Assembly: GCA_014529385.2 (NCBI GenBank)
Contig: CM043967.1
Span: 12,301,001-12,365,000 of the forward strand
Direction of reading: 5' to 3'
Length of the DNA stretch: 64,000 nucleotides
Origin: Adiantum capillus-veneris
Taxonomy: Eukaryota; Streptophyta; Polypodiopsida; Polypodiales; Pteridaceae
Shown here: positions 31,172-43,881 of the stretch, piece after piece
Numbering within the stretch: the stretch's first letter is position 1
Layout: every line of letters begins with the position of its first letter
Made by a program: the position numbers and the translations under genes
The notes under the pieces: generated by a model
Told to the model about the DNA's origin: nothing
The model's database searches: none
What the model saw: only the letters and a program-made list of their open reading frames with translations

Positions 31172-31795
31172 ATGGCTACTTGGAATTGTAATGGATCAAT
31201 GAGGTTGGACGCTGGTGCCTTTGAGGACAGTTTCAGAGATGGGGACATTGTTCCCTTCTCAGAGACTCATCAGGCTCTTGGACAGCTTATGCCACATGCG
31301 GTGGGATACAGATGGGAGATAGCCCACAGGAAAGTCGCGAGATCTGAGCATGGGAGTAGAGGTTCAAGAGGAGTAGCATTGCTATTTAGGGAGGAGTTAC
31401 AGCCACTACTACATATCGTACGGAGAGATGATCATGCTAGATACGTGTGGGTGAGGCTGAGAGCTGACACATGCCGATTTCTATACATTGCCATATGTTA
31501 CTTCCCCCCCAGTAGGTCAATATATGTTGTATCCAGAGGATAGTCGCCTTTCTCTATACTAGATGATGATATATGGGAGTTTTCTAGGGATGGTGATATC
31601 ATCCTCCTAGGGGACTCCAATGCTCGAACGGGCAATTCTCAGATAGTCTTCTACGATAGTTCAGATGAGATGCTTAGAGAGCTGGATGTGGATGAGTTGG
31701 GGTTTGATAGATGCTCACATGACAGAGAGTAGACGGAGTATGGGAGATACCTCACGGAGATGATGACTACACATGGGTTAGCCATAGAAGTCACC
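31172..31795 (+). pseudogene. LINE ORF2, apurinic-type endonuclease domain, broken
   Basis: Starts MATWNCNGSMRLDAGAFEDS at an ATG. It shows the endonuclease motifs in order: N in WNCNG, E in FSETHQ, the RGVALLFREEL stretch, VWVRLRADTCRFLYIAICYF, then after a TAG at 31542 LDDDIWEFSRDGDIILLGDS with NARTG (GDxNAR motif) and YGRYLTEMMTTHGLAI. A second TAG lies near 31731. LINE endonuclease nicks target DNA to prime reverse transcription. Similarity fades at about 31795, before the final SDH motif, which may be the VDHALL seen at 43900. Confidence 0.8.
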
Positions 31796-31799
31796 CAAG

Positions 31800-32765
31800 A
31801 ACCGGGTGAAGCTGTAGTCGAAGAAGTCCCAGTGTCTGCGAATGTCGAAGCTAGTCAAACCTCTAGGGACTGCTGCAAAAGGAGAAGTTTGCACCAAAAA
31901 AGGCGGCCTTAGGTGGGGCTGTCCCTCTCGAGCCACAGGGCTTGTAGCGAAAGCACTACAAAGAGATCGCCTCGCAGCAGACGCGTGTCCAGTCCCTTGC
32001 GTCTAAGGAGGAGTGGAAGAGGGGTCGGGAGATGAGGCTGTGGGCCCCACCGAGGAGAGGACAGACGGGAGGTGGAGGTGGGGGAGGGGGAGGCGGAGCG
32101 GAAGCGTTTGAGGGAGGAGGAGGTGGAGGAACTGAAGTGGACGGGGCTCCTCATGCGGGTCCTGTTGAAGGGGGTCAAAACGGTTCCCAGTCGGAACCTA
32201 GTGGTGCTGAGATGCAGAAGGTCGGCCATCAGGGGGAGCAGTGGGGCGAGCCCGCCCCTGTTGGCGGCGGCTAGCAGGCACCTACTGCCAACCGTCAGCT
32301 GTATGATCGATGGTCTCAGTCGAGGTACCAGCCTGTGCATCCTGTGCGTTTGGCTACTGGGCATGCTCAGCCTTGGGAGGCTGCGCAGGTGCTGTGGGTC
32401 AAGGTCTCCTGCGAGGACAGGGCTTTGCCAAATGGCCCATCTGTATGCAAATGAAACACTGATTTGAGAGGCCCGAATACTCCACGCTCTGCTGGAACCA
32501 ATCTCCACTCACCCGAGATAGTAAGATGACCTTCGGGAGAGTGTGGGTGTCCTGAACCAGAATACGTATTGAGGGGATGCTGGCCGCGTTGGTAGCTACA
32601 AAGGCTGCCATGCGAGGACTCCCTCCGTAAACCGGGAAAGCAGACGGAGATGGGAAGGTCTGCCTCCTCTACCAGAACATCTGTAGTTGGATCAAAACCA
32701 TGCCTCCACTCTCGAAAGTGGGCTTGAACTGCTCAGATGGCTAGGGGGCTCATCACAATGCCCTT
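31800..32765 (-). pseudogene. Zinc-knuckle ORF1-like fragment, minus strand
   Basis: On the minus strand the sequence reads MASKGIVMSPLAI, VLVEEADLPIS, then SVEYSGLSNQCFICIQMGHL with a CCHC knuckle (CFICIQMGHLAKPC, about 32470-32430), followed by a Pro/Ser/Leu-rich tail. That order (DUF4283-like region, then CCHC) is characteristic of ORF1 of plant L1-type LINEs. The G-rich plus strand at 32050-32150 gives long spurious frames. Stops and a frame change show it is dead. Confidence 0.5.
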
Positions 32766-32829
32766 GGACGCCATCTCGGAGGTCTTGAACTCTATTTGAT
32801 AGTAGCGCAATAACAAGCAGCGAGCGACT

Positions 32830-33228
32830 CAAGCTCTAGCGTCACGAACTCTGGATCCCTCTGGTATATCTTTCTCTACTGATGTTTCACAAAGTACAAT
32901 GGTTGAGGGCCCTTTGTCTGCGGTGCTCCCAAGATAATCTGCCAGAGAGGGCCTAGGCGCTAACAAAGGGTTACATGGAGGCCCAAAAGCTAGGCGCCTT
33001 ATCTGCTTTTCATTTTGCCAAGAAGCTATTTTGAAAATCCCTCCGGAAAACTCCACACAATTGGATCTTACGGACTACCACGTGGCAGCCCGTAAATTGC
33101 GGTGGAAATTGCGTCGACTTTGGGTCTGCTCTTGGCGAGGGATTTTGTCTCATTTTAGTCCAGCTCTATCTGGGGCCAATTTAGTGGGCCTCTAGGCCAT
33201 GCACCACGTCATCCCACTTTGTGACACT
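32830..33228 (-). mobile_element. Possible degraded LTR
   Basis: On the minus strand it begins TGTCACAAAGTGGGATGACG at 33228, like the group 2 LTR start (TGTCACAAAGTGATGACGTG), and contains AAGGCGCCTAGCTTTTGGGC, which resembles the shared GGCGCC block. No second copy, PBS or target duplication was found. Confidence 0.35.
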
Positions 33229-34650
<1,422 letters not shown>

Positions 34651-34799
34651 AATGTGTGTGAGAGAGAGAAATGAAATGAAATGTTATATTGAACGTCTTC
34701 AAAAGGCCAAAATGATCGATAAGAACAATCTTGGTGGATCTAATACAATGTCTGGATACAAAATAAAATGAAGTAAATTAAGAGCTAAAAGCTAAAATG
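34651..34799. other. Spacer after the microsatellite
   Basis: No feature recognised. Confidence 0.4.
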
Positions 34800-36765
34800 A
34801 AGATGTCTGGCATTGGGCGTTGTCCGAGGATGTACTGCATTGGCCACTGAAGAATATCGTCAATGTTTGTGCTGGTAAATAGTTGTAATGGGCGTCTCCC
34901 ATGCCATGCTAGAATAGTCCCGATCCTCTGATGAAGCCTCGTCATGGTGCCCTCATAGACGGGCTAGTTTTTTCAAGCTCAATGGCTCTGTCAGTCATTA
35001 TACCTTTGGTGTAGGTGGACTTTGAAGTCTGTTGTGAAGCTTGCTCATTTGACTGTTGAGTCTCTGCTCTAAAGAAATCAGTGATTTGCCTTTGTGAATG
35101 TCTCCCACTATCTAATCTCCTGAGGAGACTCTCCCTGCGTCTGCGTAGCTCTATCAAAAACAACCTGAGGCATCTCTAATCCTAATTTCTCTCGACTCTA
35201 GCTAGTGGTCCAAAGTCCTCTCTGAATAGACAATGAAAGCGGCCTCATATCTCACAGTACATTGGCGGACAATGACATACTTGATATTATAACTCTATCT
35301 CTAGCTCTATATGACAACTTGCAAATCTTGGCCTCTGTTGGTATCTTCTAAATCTACTAGTCTCTATCTTTAGCTGGTGCAATGCTGTGCACATCTGACC
35401 AATAGCACATTGTATCCCATGGGATAAATGAACGTCTTTATGGGCAGGTCTAATCATAAATCCATCCTCTGTGAGCTAGAGAAGATGCTCTTTGTGGAAA
35501 GTCATCTTCGTACCAAGCTCTCGTGTCGAATCTGTCCATGTCCTCCTGGTGTCTAGCTGAACCAAATCCTGTCTCATGAGGCGTATAATTTCGGTCCATG
35601 TGAGGGACAAGGAGGTTCATCCCCAACTAGTACTGGAAGGGAGTAGTTTGTTCATACTAAAACGATGTAGCTGAAACCAGGATGTCATCTATGCTTACCA
35701 ACAAGATGTGTCTCCTTGTGAGGCAAGCTATCAAGAAGACTCCAAAGCTAGGCGAGCATATCTATCTTTGGGGAGATCCCAGATATTGTGTATAAAAGAG
35801 ACCGATCTGGTAAGTGCCTCTATGACCAGCGGGGGAGCAGCAAGCTTTGCACGAATAATCTCATGTGGTACAGAGGCCTTGGCCCTAATCATCCAAGAAA
35901 TCATAGAGACCAAAGGCCTCTCCATACATCTCCATCCATTAGTACTGCAAAGCTCCTCTATGATGGTCTACTGATGGTCCCCATATCTGCATCCCATAAA
36001 GCATAGCTAAAGTAATGAATGTGTCAAATAGCCAGAGCTTTGTTCAAGGCTCATGAAATTGAATCTGCAAATGTATCCTCTCTATTCTCCCCAAAGCTGC
36101 ATTTGCTCTTGTCAGTCTGGTCTCTGCTGCTCTCCTCAAGGGACATTGGACCACTGAAGACCACTCCCAGGTAAGTGTATGCGTCTGTTACTGTCTGCTG
36201 ACCATACGTGAAGGTCTATGCAGATCGCCCGACCCACTGTGTTGTGGTGTTGAACACCATAACTTTGGTCTTGCCAAGGTTTCCGGACAAGCCGCTATCA
36301 CTAGCAAACGTGTGCAATGCATCCAAGTGTCGTTGCATCCCCTCAGGCATTCCTATTTCACTCCAACAATGGAGTGCATATGCTCATATAACCCCTCAGG
36401 AGTACGAACCTGCCCCACGATTGACCTATATAAAGCCATGACTCACCAGATCAGCTATGTGGGTACTCCCATCTCCTGTCATCTTTCCATCATTCAAGCT
36501 GTGGAAACCGTATCAAATGCTTTGCAAAAATCCACAAAGGTACAGTAAAGTCTCCTACCATTTGATATGCTTTTCTCAAGAACAGCTCTTGAGTGTCAAT
36601 ATATGATCAAGAGTAGAAAAACCCCTCCTGCAACCTGTCTGGCCTGATGCCCAAATGCCTACTCTCTGTGCCCATCTACTCGGTTGCTGCTTAAGAATGG
36701 ATGGATGCATACAATGTAGCTACTGTGTGCCCGATCATTATAGTATGGTAATTCCCCGGAATCAT
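34800..36765 (-). pseudogene. Second LINE copy, ORF2 3' half, inverted
   Basis: On the minus strand it reads from the RT region (SGELPYYNDRAHSS, counterpart of PELRDYRTIMVGHTLARLYA in the plus copy; TKVMVFNTTTQW, counterpart of KTKVMVFNTTPQR) to the C-terminal domain (MERPLVSMISWMIRAKASVP, IEALTRSVSFIHNIWDLPKD). The latter closely matches MERPLVSMISRLIRAKASVP at about 59265. Stops and frameshifts are frequent. The end near 34940 has ELRRRRESLLRRLDSGRHSQ. It is the same LINE family as the plus-strand copy but older. Confidence 0.75.
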
Positions 36766-36771
36766 GGGGTA

Positions 36772-37327
36772 TGCCACAAACCAGGGACGTGGCAGCCCAT
36801 ATACACACACACACTGCTGGCTGCAGAATCCCGTAAAACGCGCTGCAAAGCTGATGTGGTACTTCCGGAATTCGCGGCACAAAATGCGGGCAGAATCGTA
36901 TGGAACTGCTGACGTGGCAAAAGCGTATGGAAATTCAGCTTTTTGCTCTACGCAATTTCTTACGCAAGGCTTGAGAGAGAGCTTTTTGATAGTTGCTTTA
37001 TTTTAAGCCTCTTTTAAAAGTGGGCAGCTTTTGGGGCTTTGCTTTTAGCATCCCTTGTAAACCTTTATAAGTGTGGGCAGGGCTCTCACTCTGGAGAGCA
37101 TCTGGATGCAGAGTCTGAGAGTGAGACCCTCCCACTCCCTTGTACTTTGAGCACAGATTTAATACAAAAAGAAATACCGAAAGGGGCGCCAGTCTTCGGG
37201 GCCAATATCTCTAGGCACGGAACACCGCCGGGCCGTGTCAAATCAATTGTGAACTGTGAACTGTTTTGAAGTGAATCTCTGCTGTGTTGCGGTAGAATCT
37301 CGACTTGGAGTGTCCAAGTTTGTTACG
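36772..37327 (+). mobile_element. 5' LTR of a group 2 gypsy element
   Basis: Starts TGCCACAAACCAGGGACGTG (one change from TGTCAC) and ends TTTGTTACG before the PBS, about 556 bp. It contains TTTATAAG near 37063, the shared block at 37161-37203 (AATACAAAAAGAAATACCG, GGGGCGCC, GGGGCC) and the terminal hairpin at 37302-37320. Its left side interrupts the inverted LINE copy. Confidence 0.75.
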
Positions 37328-37328
37328 G

Positions 37329-37340
37329 TGGTATCAGAGC
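37329..37340 (+). promoter_or_regulatory. Primer-binding site, tRNA-iMet type
   Basis: TGGTATCAGAGC one base after the LTR end. Confidence 0.9.
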
Positions 37341-37392
37341 GCGGCCGATTTCTCTTCTACCGGGAAATCCGATCCTTTTCTCGCGACACTTA

Positions 37393-38650
37393 TGGATTCA
37401 AACAGAGATGAGTCGATTTCCTCTACATCTGGGGATGCGGGAAGAGATCACGAAGAAGATTCTCACGAGGAGTACGGCCCGCATCGGTCTACTCAGGCGG
37501 AGATTGAAGAGATGGAGCGTTGACAATTGGTTAACCATGCAACATAGATGATAAATTTTGCGAAGGACCCGAAATTTGCAAAATTTTTGACCTAGACCTC
37601 CTTCGACGAGGTGCACTCACAGTGGCGGCAAACCACGGAGCCACCCCTCAAACCGGCACTCAAACCACCTCCTACTCCAAGGATGTTTACAGAGCAAGAG
37701 TTAGAAGAGGTGGTTGATACACGAATTACCGAGCTTATTGACGCGAACAAGAAAGCCAAAAAGCACGGTAAAAAGCAGAAGAAAGGAATTGACTTCCCGG
37801 GTTATTTGGGTCGTCAATCTGCTTTTGCCTTGGCAAGAAAGCAGAAAAAGCATGTCAGATTTGAAGGAGTATCCAGTTCTTCTTCTTCTGCTTCTTCTTA
37901 CAGTTCTTCTACCTCTTCTGACTTGAGGGAAGAAGACAAAAAAGGGAAAAAGCAAAGCTTCGGGAAGGGCAAGAAGTCTAAGTCTCGCCCAGTTTCTGAC
38001 AGTTCTACAGAGGACTTGTCTTTAGATAGTTCGGACTCCGATGATCACAGATTTTATGCAAAGAAGAAGAATTTCTATAAAGCCAACCAGTATGACTTTT
38101 TGGAGGATAAAAGCAAGAAAGTTCGAGAATTTAAAGAAGGTGGACAGTCAATTAAATTTGATTCCGCGATGCTTCGAGGGCTTTGGCCTTCATACAGCAG
38201 TTTGATATAGCTTTCTCTGGAGGACATTACTCAGAGCACTCCAAGATTCAGAGGGCTATCTCTTACTTCAAGGGAAATGCTCGAACATGGTGGTCCATGC
38301 TTCTATTGAACAAGAAAGCGCCAGTTAAATGGTTGAAATTTAAAAGGCTTTTTATTTCTTCTTGGTTGACTCGGGAGTACGAATGCGACATACGAACTGC
38401 TTGGAACCATCTTCAGATGACCAAGAAAGATACCTTGGACGCATATTGCGAGAGATTTTGGAGGTCTTTTCTACCCTCTTCTTCATTTAAGAAGATCTCA
38501 TACAAAAAGAAGATTGAGCGGTTTGCCTTGGGACTTCCTACGGAGATCAGAGATCACTGCTTAGAGCAAAAGTCAAATTCTATCCAAGAATTGATGAGTC
38601 ACGCGAAACGGGGTTTTGCCATTCATTCAGGCTCGAGATTACACCTGATC
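37393..38650 (+). pseudogene. gag: Gag of the plus-strand group 2 element
   Basis: ATG at 37393 (MDSNRDESISSTSGDAGRDH). After three stops a long frame holds FTEQELEEVVDTRITELIDA, a Lys-rich run, GIDFPGYLGRQSAFALARK, a Ser-rich tract and YDFLEDKSKKVREFKEGGQS. A frame change near 38180 leads into the capsid core FIQQFDIAFSGGHYSEHSKI, ARTWWSMLLLNKKAPVKWL, RFALGLPTEIRDHC and SIQELMSHAKRGFAIHSG. The zinc knuckle is missing: a deletion near 38650 joins capsid to mid-protease. It is the plus-strand counterpart of the gag at 28886-30239. Confidence 0.8.
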
Positions 38651-38979
38651 GGATGGGCGCACAAGCAGAGGCAGTTCTAGCGGCACCCGGCAGGGACGTA
38701 GCCATTACACCTGTCATTGGCAAACTTTGGTTGCATTGTCAAGGGTATTTGGGGCACGAGGACTTCTACATAATGCCCTTGGAAGGTTGTGATGTCCTCT
38801 TGGGAATTCCCTGGTACCATCAGAACAACGCCGTGGTGGACTATCGGGCGAGAAAAGTGACTTTGACTACAGAAAAAGGCCGAACCATTGTACTTGATGT
38901 GAAACTTAAGGGTGAGTCCGTCACTATTGTATCGGCTTCGGCCGTTTCAAAATTAATAAAATCGAGTTTGTTTGTTTAG
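38651..38979 (+). pseudogene. pol: Protease C-terminal half
   Basis: ITPVIGKLWLHCQGYLGHED, FYIMPLEGCDVLLGIPWYHQ and ILDVKLKGES follow the order of the protease end and protease-RT linker seen in the group 1 elements. The active-site D-x-G part is lost in the deletion at about 38650. Confidence 0.7.
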
Positions 38980-40560
38980 TCGATCTTTTGAAAGAGTTGA
39001 ATGATGATCATAGGACAAATATGTCAGATCTAGAAAAAGAACGCCAAGATTTTCTCCACACTCATGCTGATTGCTTTTCTGAGGGCTTGCCAGGCAAGTT
39101 GCCACCCTGCTCGTCCTAAGGATTATACCATTGATTTGATACCTGGAAGCACACCACTGAACCGCCGGCCACCTTACCTTGTGAGCCCAGCCCAAAATGA
39201 AGAGATTATGAATGGGTCTTGTCCAGCCGAGTACTTCACCTTACTGCTCTCCGGTGTTGTTGGTTTTTAAGAAAGACGGATCTTGGAGAATGTGCATCGA
39301 TTATAGAGCTCTCAACAAAATCACCCAAGAACAGATTTCCGATTCCTAGGATCGATGATATTCTTGACCGACTACAGGGACCCTCGTGTTTCAGCAGGAT
39401 CGATTTGAAGAGTGGATATCATCAGATGCGGATTGCGTCGGGAGATGTCTACAAAACAGCTTTTTGGACGACTTTTGGTTTATTTGAGTTTTTGGTAATG
39501 CCTTTTGGCCTAACCAATGCTTCAGCGACATTTGACGGCATGATGGACAGGATTTTTCGAGAGTACAGACTTTTTTTGACGACATCATTGTTTTCTCCAA
39601 GGATGAGGCAGAACGTAGAGAACATCTGCTACAGGTCTTTCAGGCATTACGAGATCACAAGTTGGTGATTAATGCAAAGAAAAATGAAATTTTCCTACCT
39701 AAGATACACTTTTTGGGACACATTGTTTCAGCAGAGCAGGAGTGCAGATGGACCCGGCCAAGATAGAGACTATCTGTGATTGGCCCGATTTGAAGAATGT
39801 CCATGAAGTTAGAAGCTTCTTGGGCTTATGTTCTTACTATCGGTGGTTCATTAGAAAGTTTGCAGAGGTTGCTTCCCCTTTGCATATCTTGACACAGAAA
39901 GGAGTCCCTTTCTTGTGGGGACCCACAGAGGTGACTGCCTTTCAGACATTGAAAGAGAAATTGACTACAGGACCAGTTTTGACTTTGCCGATTTGCAGAA
40001 GTCATTCGAAGTATATTTTGATGCTTGTGGTCGTAGTCTCGGTGCGGTCTTAATGCAAGAATGCCATGTCTTTGCCTACGAGAGCCGATTGTTCTCAAGG
40101 CCTGAATTGACAGCACATATATATGAGAAAGAGCTTTTGGTGGTTATCCATGCTCTTACTCAGTGGCGACATTACCTACTCGGAGCGGATTTTACTGTCT
40201 TCACAGACCATTAGAGTTTACGCTACTTCTTGCCATAGAAGCAGCTATCGGAAAAGCAGATGCGGTGGACGAATATCTTGTCACAGTTTCACTTCCAGAT
40301 TGTCCATGTGCAGGGATAGAAGAATTTGATGGCAAAGGCTTTGTCTCGGAAGACGTTGGTTCTGGTTATTTCCGCGATACATCATAGGAGCTTCGAGGAT
40401 ATGGTCGATCAGTATGCCACAGATACAGATTTTGTAGATATTTTCACTCGGACACGGAATGGGGAGGTAGTAGCAGGATATTCCATTCAGGATGGCTACT
40501 TGATGAAGAAAACCTTGTTGTGCGTTACACAGCCGTTGAGGGAAAAAGTTCTAACCGAAT
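38980..40560 (+). pseudogene. pol: RT and RNase H of the plus-strand group 2 element
   Basis: The linker SDLEKERQDFLHTHADCFSE is followed by RT pieces: [57 protein letters not shown], a frame change near the catalytic DD (39575), then MDPAKIETICDWPDLKNVHE and RSFLGLCSYYRWFIRKFAEV. RNase H follows with VYFDACGRSLGAVLMQECHV and YEKELLVVIHALTQWRHYLL, then the linker EDMVDQYATDTDFVDIFTR. At least four frame changes and several stops. Confidence 0.8.
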
Positions 40561-41831
40561 GCCATTGTCTACTTTTTCGGGTCACCGCGGCATTGCTACC
40601 ACCTTGAAAGATGTGGAGAGAGACTTCTTTTGGCAGAGACTCAAGAAGGTCGTGGACGATTTTGTACGCAATTGCTTGGTATGCCAGAAGGTCAAGTTTG
40701 ACAGGCATAAAGCATAGGGATTGTTACAGTCTTTACCCATACCCACCCGCCCCTGGGAAAGTATTGCAATGGATTTCATTTTTGATCTCCCGAGAACACA
40801 GTGTGGTCGCGACGGTATCTGGACTGTTATTCACAGATTTAACAAGCAAGCTCATTTCATTCCAGTAAAGAAAACAATCAAGTCGGATCACTTAGCGAGA
40901 CTGTTTGTAGCTTAGATCTTCAGACTACATGGCATGCTTGAGACGATTGCTTCGACAGAGACCCCAGATTCACGAGTTTGTTTTGGAAGGCTATTTGGGA
41001 GAACATTGACACGAGGTTGCAGTTCTCGTCATCATTCCACCCGCAGACTGACGGGCAATCAAAGATTGCTAATTCAGTGGTACTAGATTTATTGAAGTCT
41101 TATATCTCTGATCAAAAGACTCAATGGAAAAGTATTTACCTTTGGTGGAATTTGCCTACAATAACACCATACACTCTTCAACGGGGAAGGCGCCATTTGA
41201 GATTATTGAAGGTGCTACGAAGGTTCCACCCTTCCCAAGTACGAAATATAAGATTTTTGGAACCGATGAGTATACACGGGACTTGGACACGGGTTTTGCC
41301 AAGGTCCGGGAGGCTTTGCAGAAATCTCAGGAAAGACACAAAAAGGCAGCAGATCGACATCGTCGCGACTTGAAATTAAAGGAGAAGGATTGGATGCTCT
41401 TACGTTTTGAGAAGGCACGCCTAAGAAAGAAAAAGGGAAAGGAGCGTCTTTTTTCAAAGCTTAGCATGAGATACTATGGACCTTTCCAAATTTCCAAAAA
41501 GATAAATGATGTCTTCTTTAGACTGAAGCTGCCCGATACTTGGAGGATTCACAATGCTTTTCATGTGAGTCTCTTGAAGCCTTTTAAAGGCGATGTGCCC
41601 GATGATGGGGAGCCTGATGAGCAACCGGAAGTGGAGGAAAACGAGGAGATACTCGTTCCAAAACAAATTTTGGCACATAAAGAACAAAAGGTAAAAGGTA
41701 AAATGATAAGGCGGTTCTTGGTTAAATTCAAGAACTATCCCGCATTGGATGCGAAGTGGATGGAGCAGGAGGACCTGGCAGATACGCCTCAGATTGTGAA
41801 CCGTTACCTTGAAGCATTTGGTTTAGCATAG
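40561..41831 (+). pseudogene. pol: Integrase and chromodomain of the plus-strand group 2 element
   Basis: Zinc finger (GHRGIATTLKDVERDFFWQR, CLVCQKVKFDRHKA, stop), core Asp in [11 protein letters not shown], a damaged second Asp region (RDPRF after a frame change), and Glu lost in GQSKIANS, where Lys replaces Glu. The intact frame 41124-41831 has [53 protein letters not shown] and a full chromodomain ([20 protein letters not shown]) ending EAFGLA. The replaced catalytic Glu alone would abolish activity. Confidence 0.85.
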
Positions 41832-42314
41832 TCTATTCCAAAATCGAACCCCGAACTCAGTTGGGCGGAATTTGGTGCAGTGGGTATGCACAAGAGGGGA
41901 GTCGCTCCACTCCTTTGTCAACAAATTGCCCCGATTTTGATATTAAAGTCATTGATGTCTCTTTTGAGTTTCAGGGATACTGTGAGCTGACAGTATTTTG
42001 TTGTATGACTTTATAAATTGGAATTCCCGATAATATGATACTGATTTGTTCTTGACTTGTCTAAGTGCAGGAACTGATAGACGAAATGATTGCAGCATTT
42101 TGGTCTGAAAGATCTCGATAGACGTGATTGCACTTAGGATTAGTTAATCGGGCATCTATGAGGTCCCGAGTGGATCTAGATGCGATTGCTAAATACATTG
42201 CCGATTAATCATGTTCTGAGATCCGAATGAATTTGTGAATGCGATTTTCAAGTGATGTCCTGTGATGTGACTGTCGATTGGTACATGTGCTAGATGTGTG
42301 TTCCTAGTGCGTCG
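41832..42314 (+). other. 3' untranslated region, cut before the LTR
   Basis: Parallels, in opposite orientation, the 3' region at 19118-19639: TTTCAGGGATACTGTGAGCT, GCAGGAACTGATAGACGAAA, TAGATGTGTGTTCCTAGT. It stops at about 42314, before the polypurine tract, where a small LTR element begins; no 3' LTR of this element is in the window. Confidence 0.65.
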
Positions 42315-42576
42315 TGTTAGGTTCTTCAAGCCCAATATTGTCTATGGGAATACCCTCATAAAGCATGCAAGGAAAGGTTTGTTAAAAGTGGAGTTTGCAT
42401 GGCCAAATTCCTATATATGTTGTAAGGCTTATAACAATAAAATATAGCAAGCGTATTATTTTTCTCTGTGTCGACGATTCCTCTCTCTTCTCATCTCGTT
42501 CAATTCTTCCTGCTGCACGCTCAAGAAACCATGGCTCCCCATCGTCGGCATTGTCCCTAAGTCGTTGCTCCCAACA
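42315..42576 (+). repeat. 5' LTR of the small element
   Basis: Contains TTCCTATATATGTTGTAAGG (TATA-like) and AATAAAATATAGC (poly-A signal-like). It is followed by one base and the PBS TGGTATCAAAGCC, one mismatch from the tRNA-iMet complement. Confidence 0.75.
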
Positions 42577-43576
42577 CTGGTATCAAAGCCCTGGAGGGCG
42601 CATATCAAAACGCTGCATGTTCTCGTGCCAACAAGGCAAGCCTTGGAGGTCGGCATCTCTTGACGCTAGTAGGTTGCAGGCGCTACAGGCAGCAAACCAT
42701 TTTTTGTGCATATCAAAAGGCAGGCGTAGTTGTAGCATACAGTGGCACAATCAACCTACAACGTTTTCAAAACGCTGCTTGTCAGCAATATACAAGCGAG
42801 GTTGCATTTCAAAACGTTGTCTGTGGTAGGCAGTTTTGCAAGGAGACTGGCATCCGTAGTGGGTGATTCAGCACAGCATCTCAAAAAGCTCAGAGTGGTC
42901 AAGCCAAAAAAAGTCTGTCAATACTAGTATCTCAAAATGCAGTACTAGCTAGCAACTTGGTTTTGGATAGGGATGCCGAAGAAGAGCAAAAAGGTAAATC
43001 CAAATTCATAGCTTATGTGATAAGAAAGCCGACTATAACTTTTTCAACACTTTGCTTCGAGATTTTGATACATCAACAAATGCTACACATGAAGATCTGC
43101 TTCGAGATTGTGGCGTGTTTTTTTCAAAACTATTTTTGCCACTTGTAGTGTCATAGGTTAGTCAGCTTTTGTCTATTGTCAAAACCATCATACACTTTTC
43201 AGTCAAAGCCTTGTTTTCTCTCATTAGATGTCAAATATTGCCATGATATGTACGAGTTAGACACTGCCACACATACATAAGTCGTAAGACCTCCCAAAAA
43301 CATTTGTTCTCAGCCCTTTTTTTTGTTGCACTTCTCGTGAGGTTACTGGGTACACCTTAAACCCAAGGTTTGGCAGTGAACCAAAAACTCCATTTTTGGT
43401 AGCTAAATTTTGACCTACACCCTAGCTATTCAAGGGGGGGTTACTGACCTAGCACCAGGTTATGGATAAACCAGAAATCCTTGGTTGTGAGAAAACCGAA
43501 AACTTACGGTTGACGAGTACACCAAAAACTCGAGATATCATGAGTTGCTTGTCCAGTTCGGGCTTGAGGGGGGGAT

Positions 43577-43726
43577 TGTTAGGTTCTGCAAGCCCAATAC
43601 TGTCCATGGGAATACCCTCATAAAGCATGCAGGGAAAGGTTTGTTAAAAGTTGAGTTTGCATGGCCAAATTCCTATATATGTAGTAAGGCTTATAACAAT
43701 AAAATATAGCAAGCGTATTATTTTTG
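43577..43726 (+). repeat. Truncated 3' LTR of the small element
   Basis: Repeats the first 150 bp of the 5' LTR, through AATAAAATATAGCAAGCGTA and TTATTTTT, then passes via GTGTGTGT into the tail of an unrelated group 1 LTR. Confidence 0.75.
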
Positions 43727-43881
43727 TGTGTGTAGCGCTCTAGCTTCCGAGCCGTGTGTGTGCTTAAGTGTTAATTCCCGTCGCAGGTTCCTTTTTGCAA
43801 AGTACTATCTCTCTGTGTGTGTCTAAAGTAAAGTAAAGAATTTCCGGTGAAAGCCAAAGCCTACCGCCCCACGGGCGGGTT
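43727..43881 (+). mobile_element. Tail of a group 1 LTR
   Basis: GAGCCGTGTGTGTGCTTAAG, GCAAAGTACT and CCGCCCCACGGGCGGGTTTC match the last about 150 bp of the LTR at 57030-58599 (GGGCCGTGTGTGTACTTAGG ... CCCCACGGGCCGGTTCCA). Only this tail is present, directly before LINE sequence, suggesting it is the right edge of the block inserted in the LINE. Confidence 0.6.

Larger units (their letters stand above)
42315..43726 (+). mobile_element. Small non-autonomous LTR element (TRIM/LARD-like)
   Basis: 5' LTR 42315-42576 (262 bp, TGTTAGGTTCTTC to CCCAACA), PBS TGGTATCAAAGCC at 42578, about 1 kb of internal sequence without gag or pol, a G-rich polypurine tract (GAGGGGGGGA, about 43566-43575), and a 3' LTR from 43577 that agrees with the 5' LTR for about 150 bp to near 43726 and is then truncated. 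The two LTRs differ by a handful of bases. The internal region has six loosely repeated CAAAACGCTG/TCTCAAAA words (42602 to 42935). Movement would need enzymes of another element. The copia element here has a similar LTR start (TGTTAGGGAATAAA) and iMet-type PBS but is not otherwise alike. Confidence 0.7.

Noticed and set aside
32032-32274. Gly-rich plus-strand frame
   Set aside because: Complement of a Pro/Ser/Leu-rich tail that follows a minus-strand CCHC knuckle; the minus strand is the better-supported reading.
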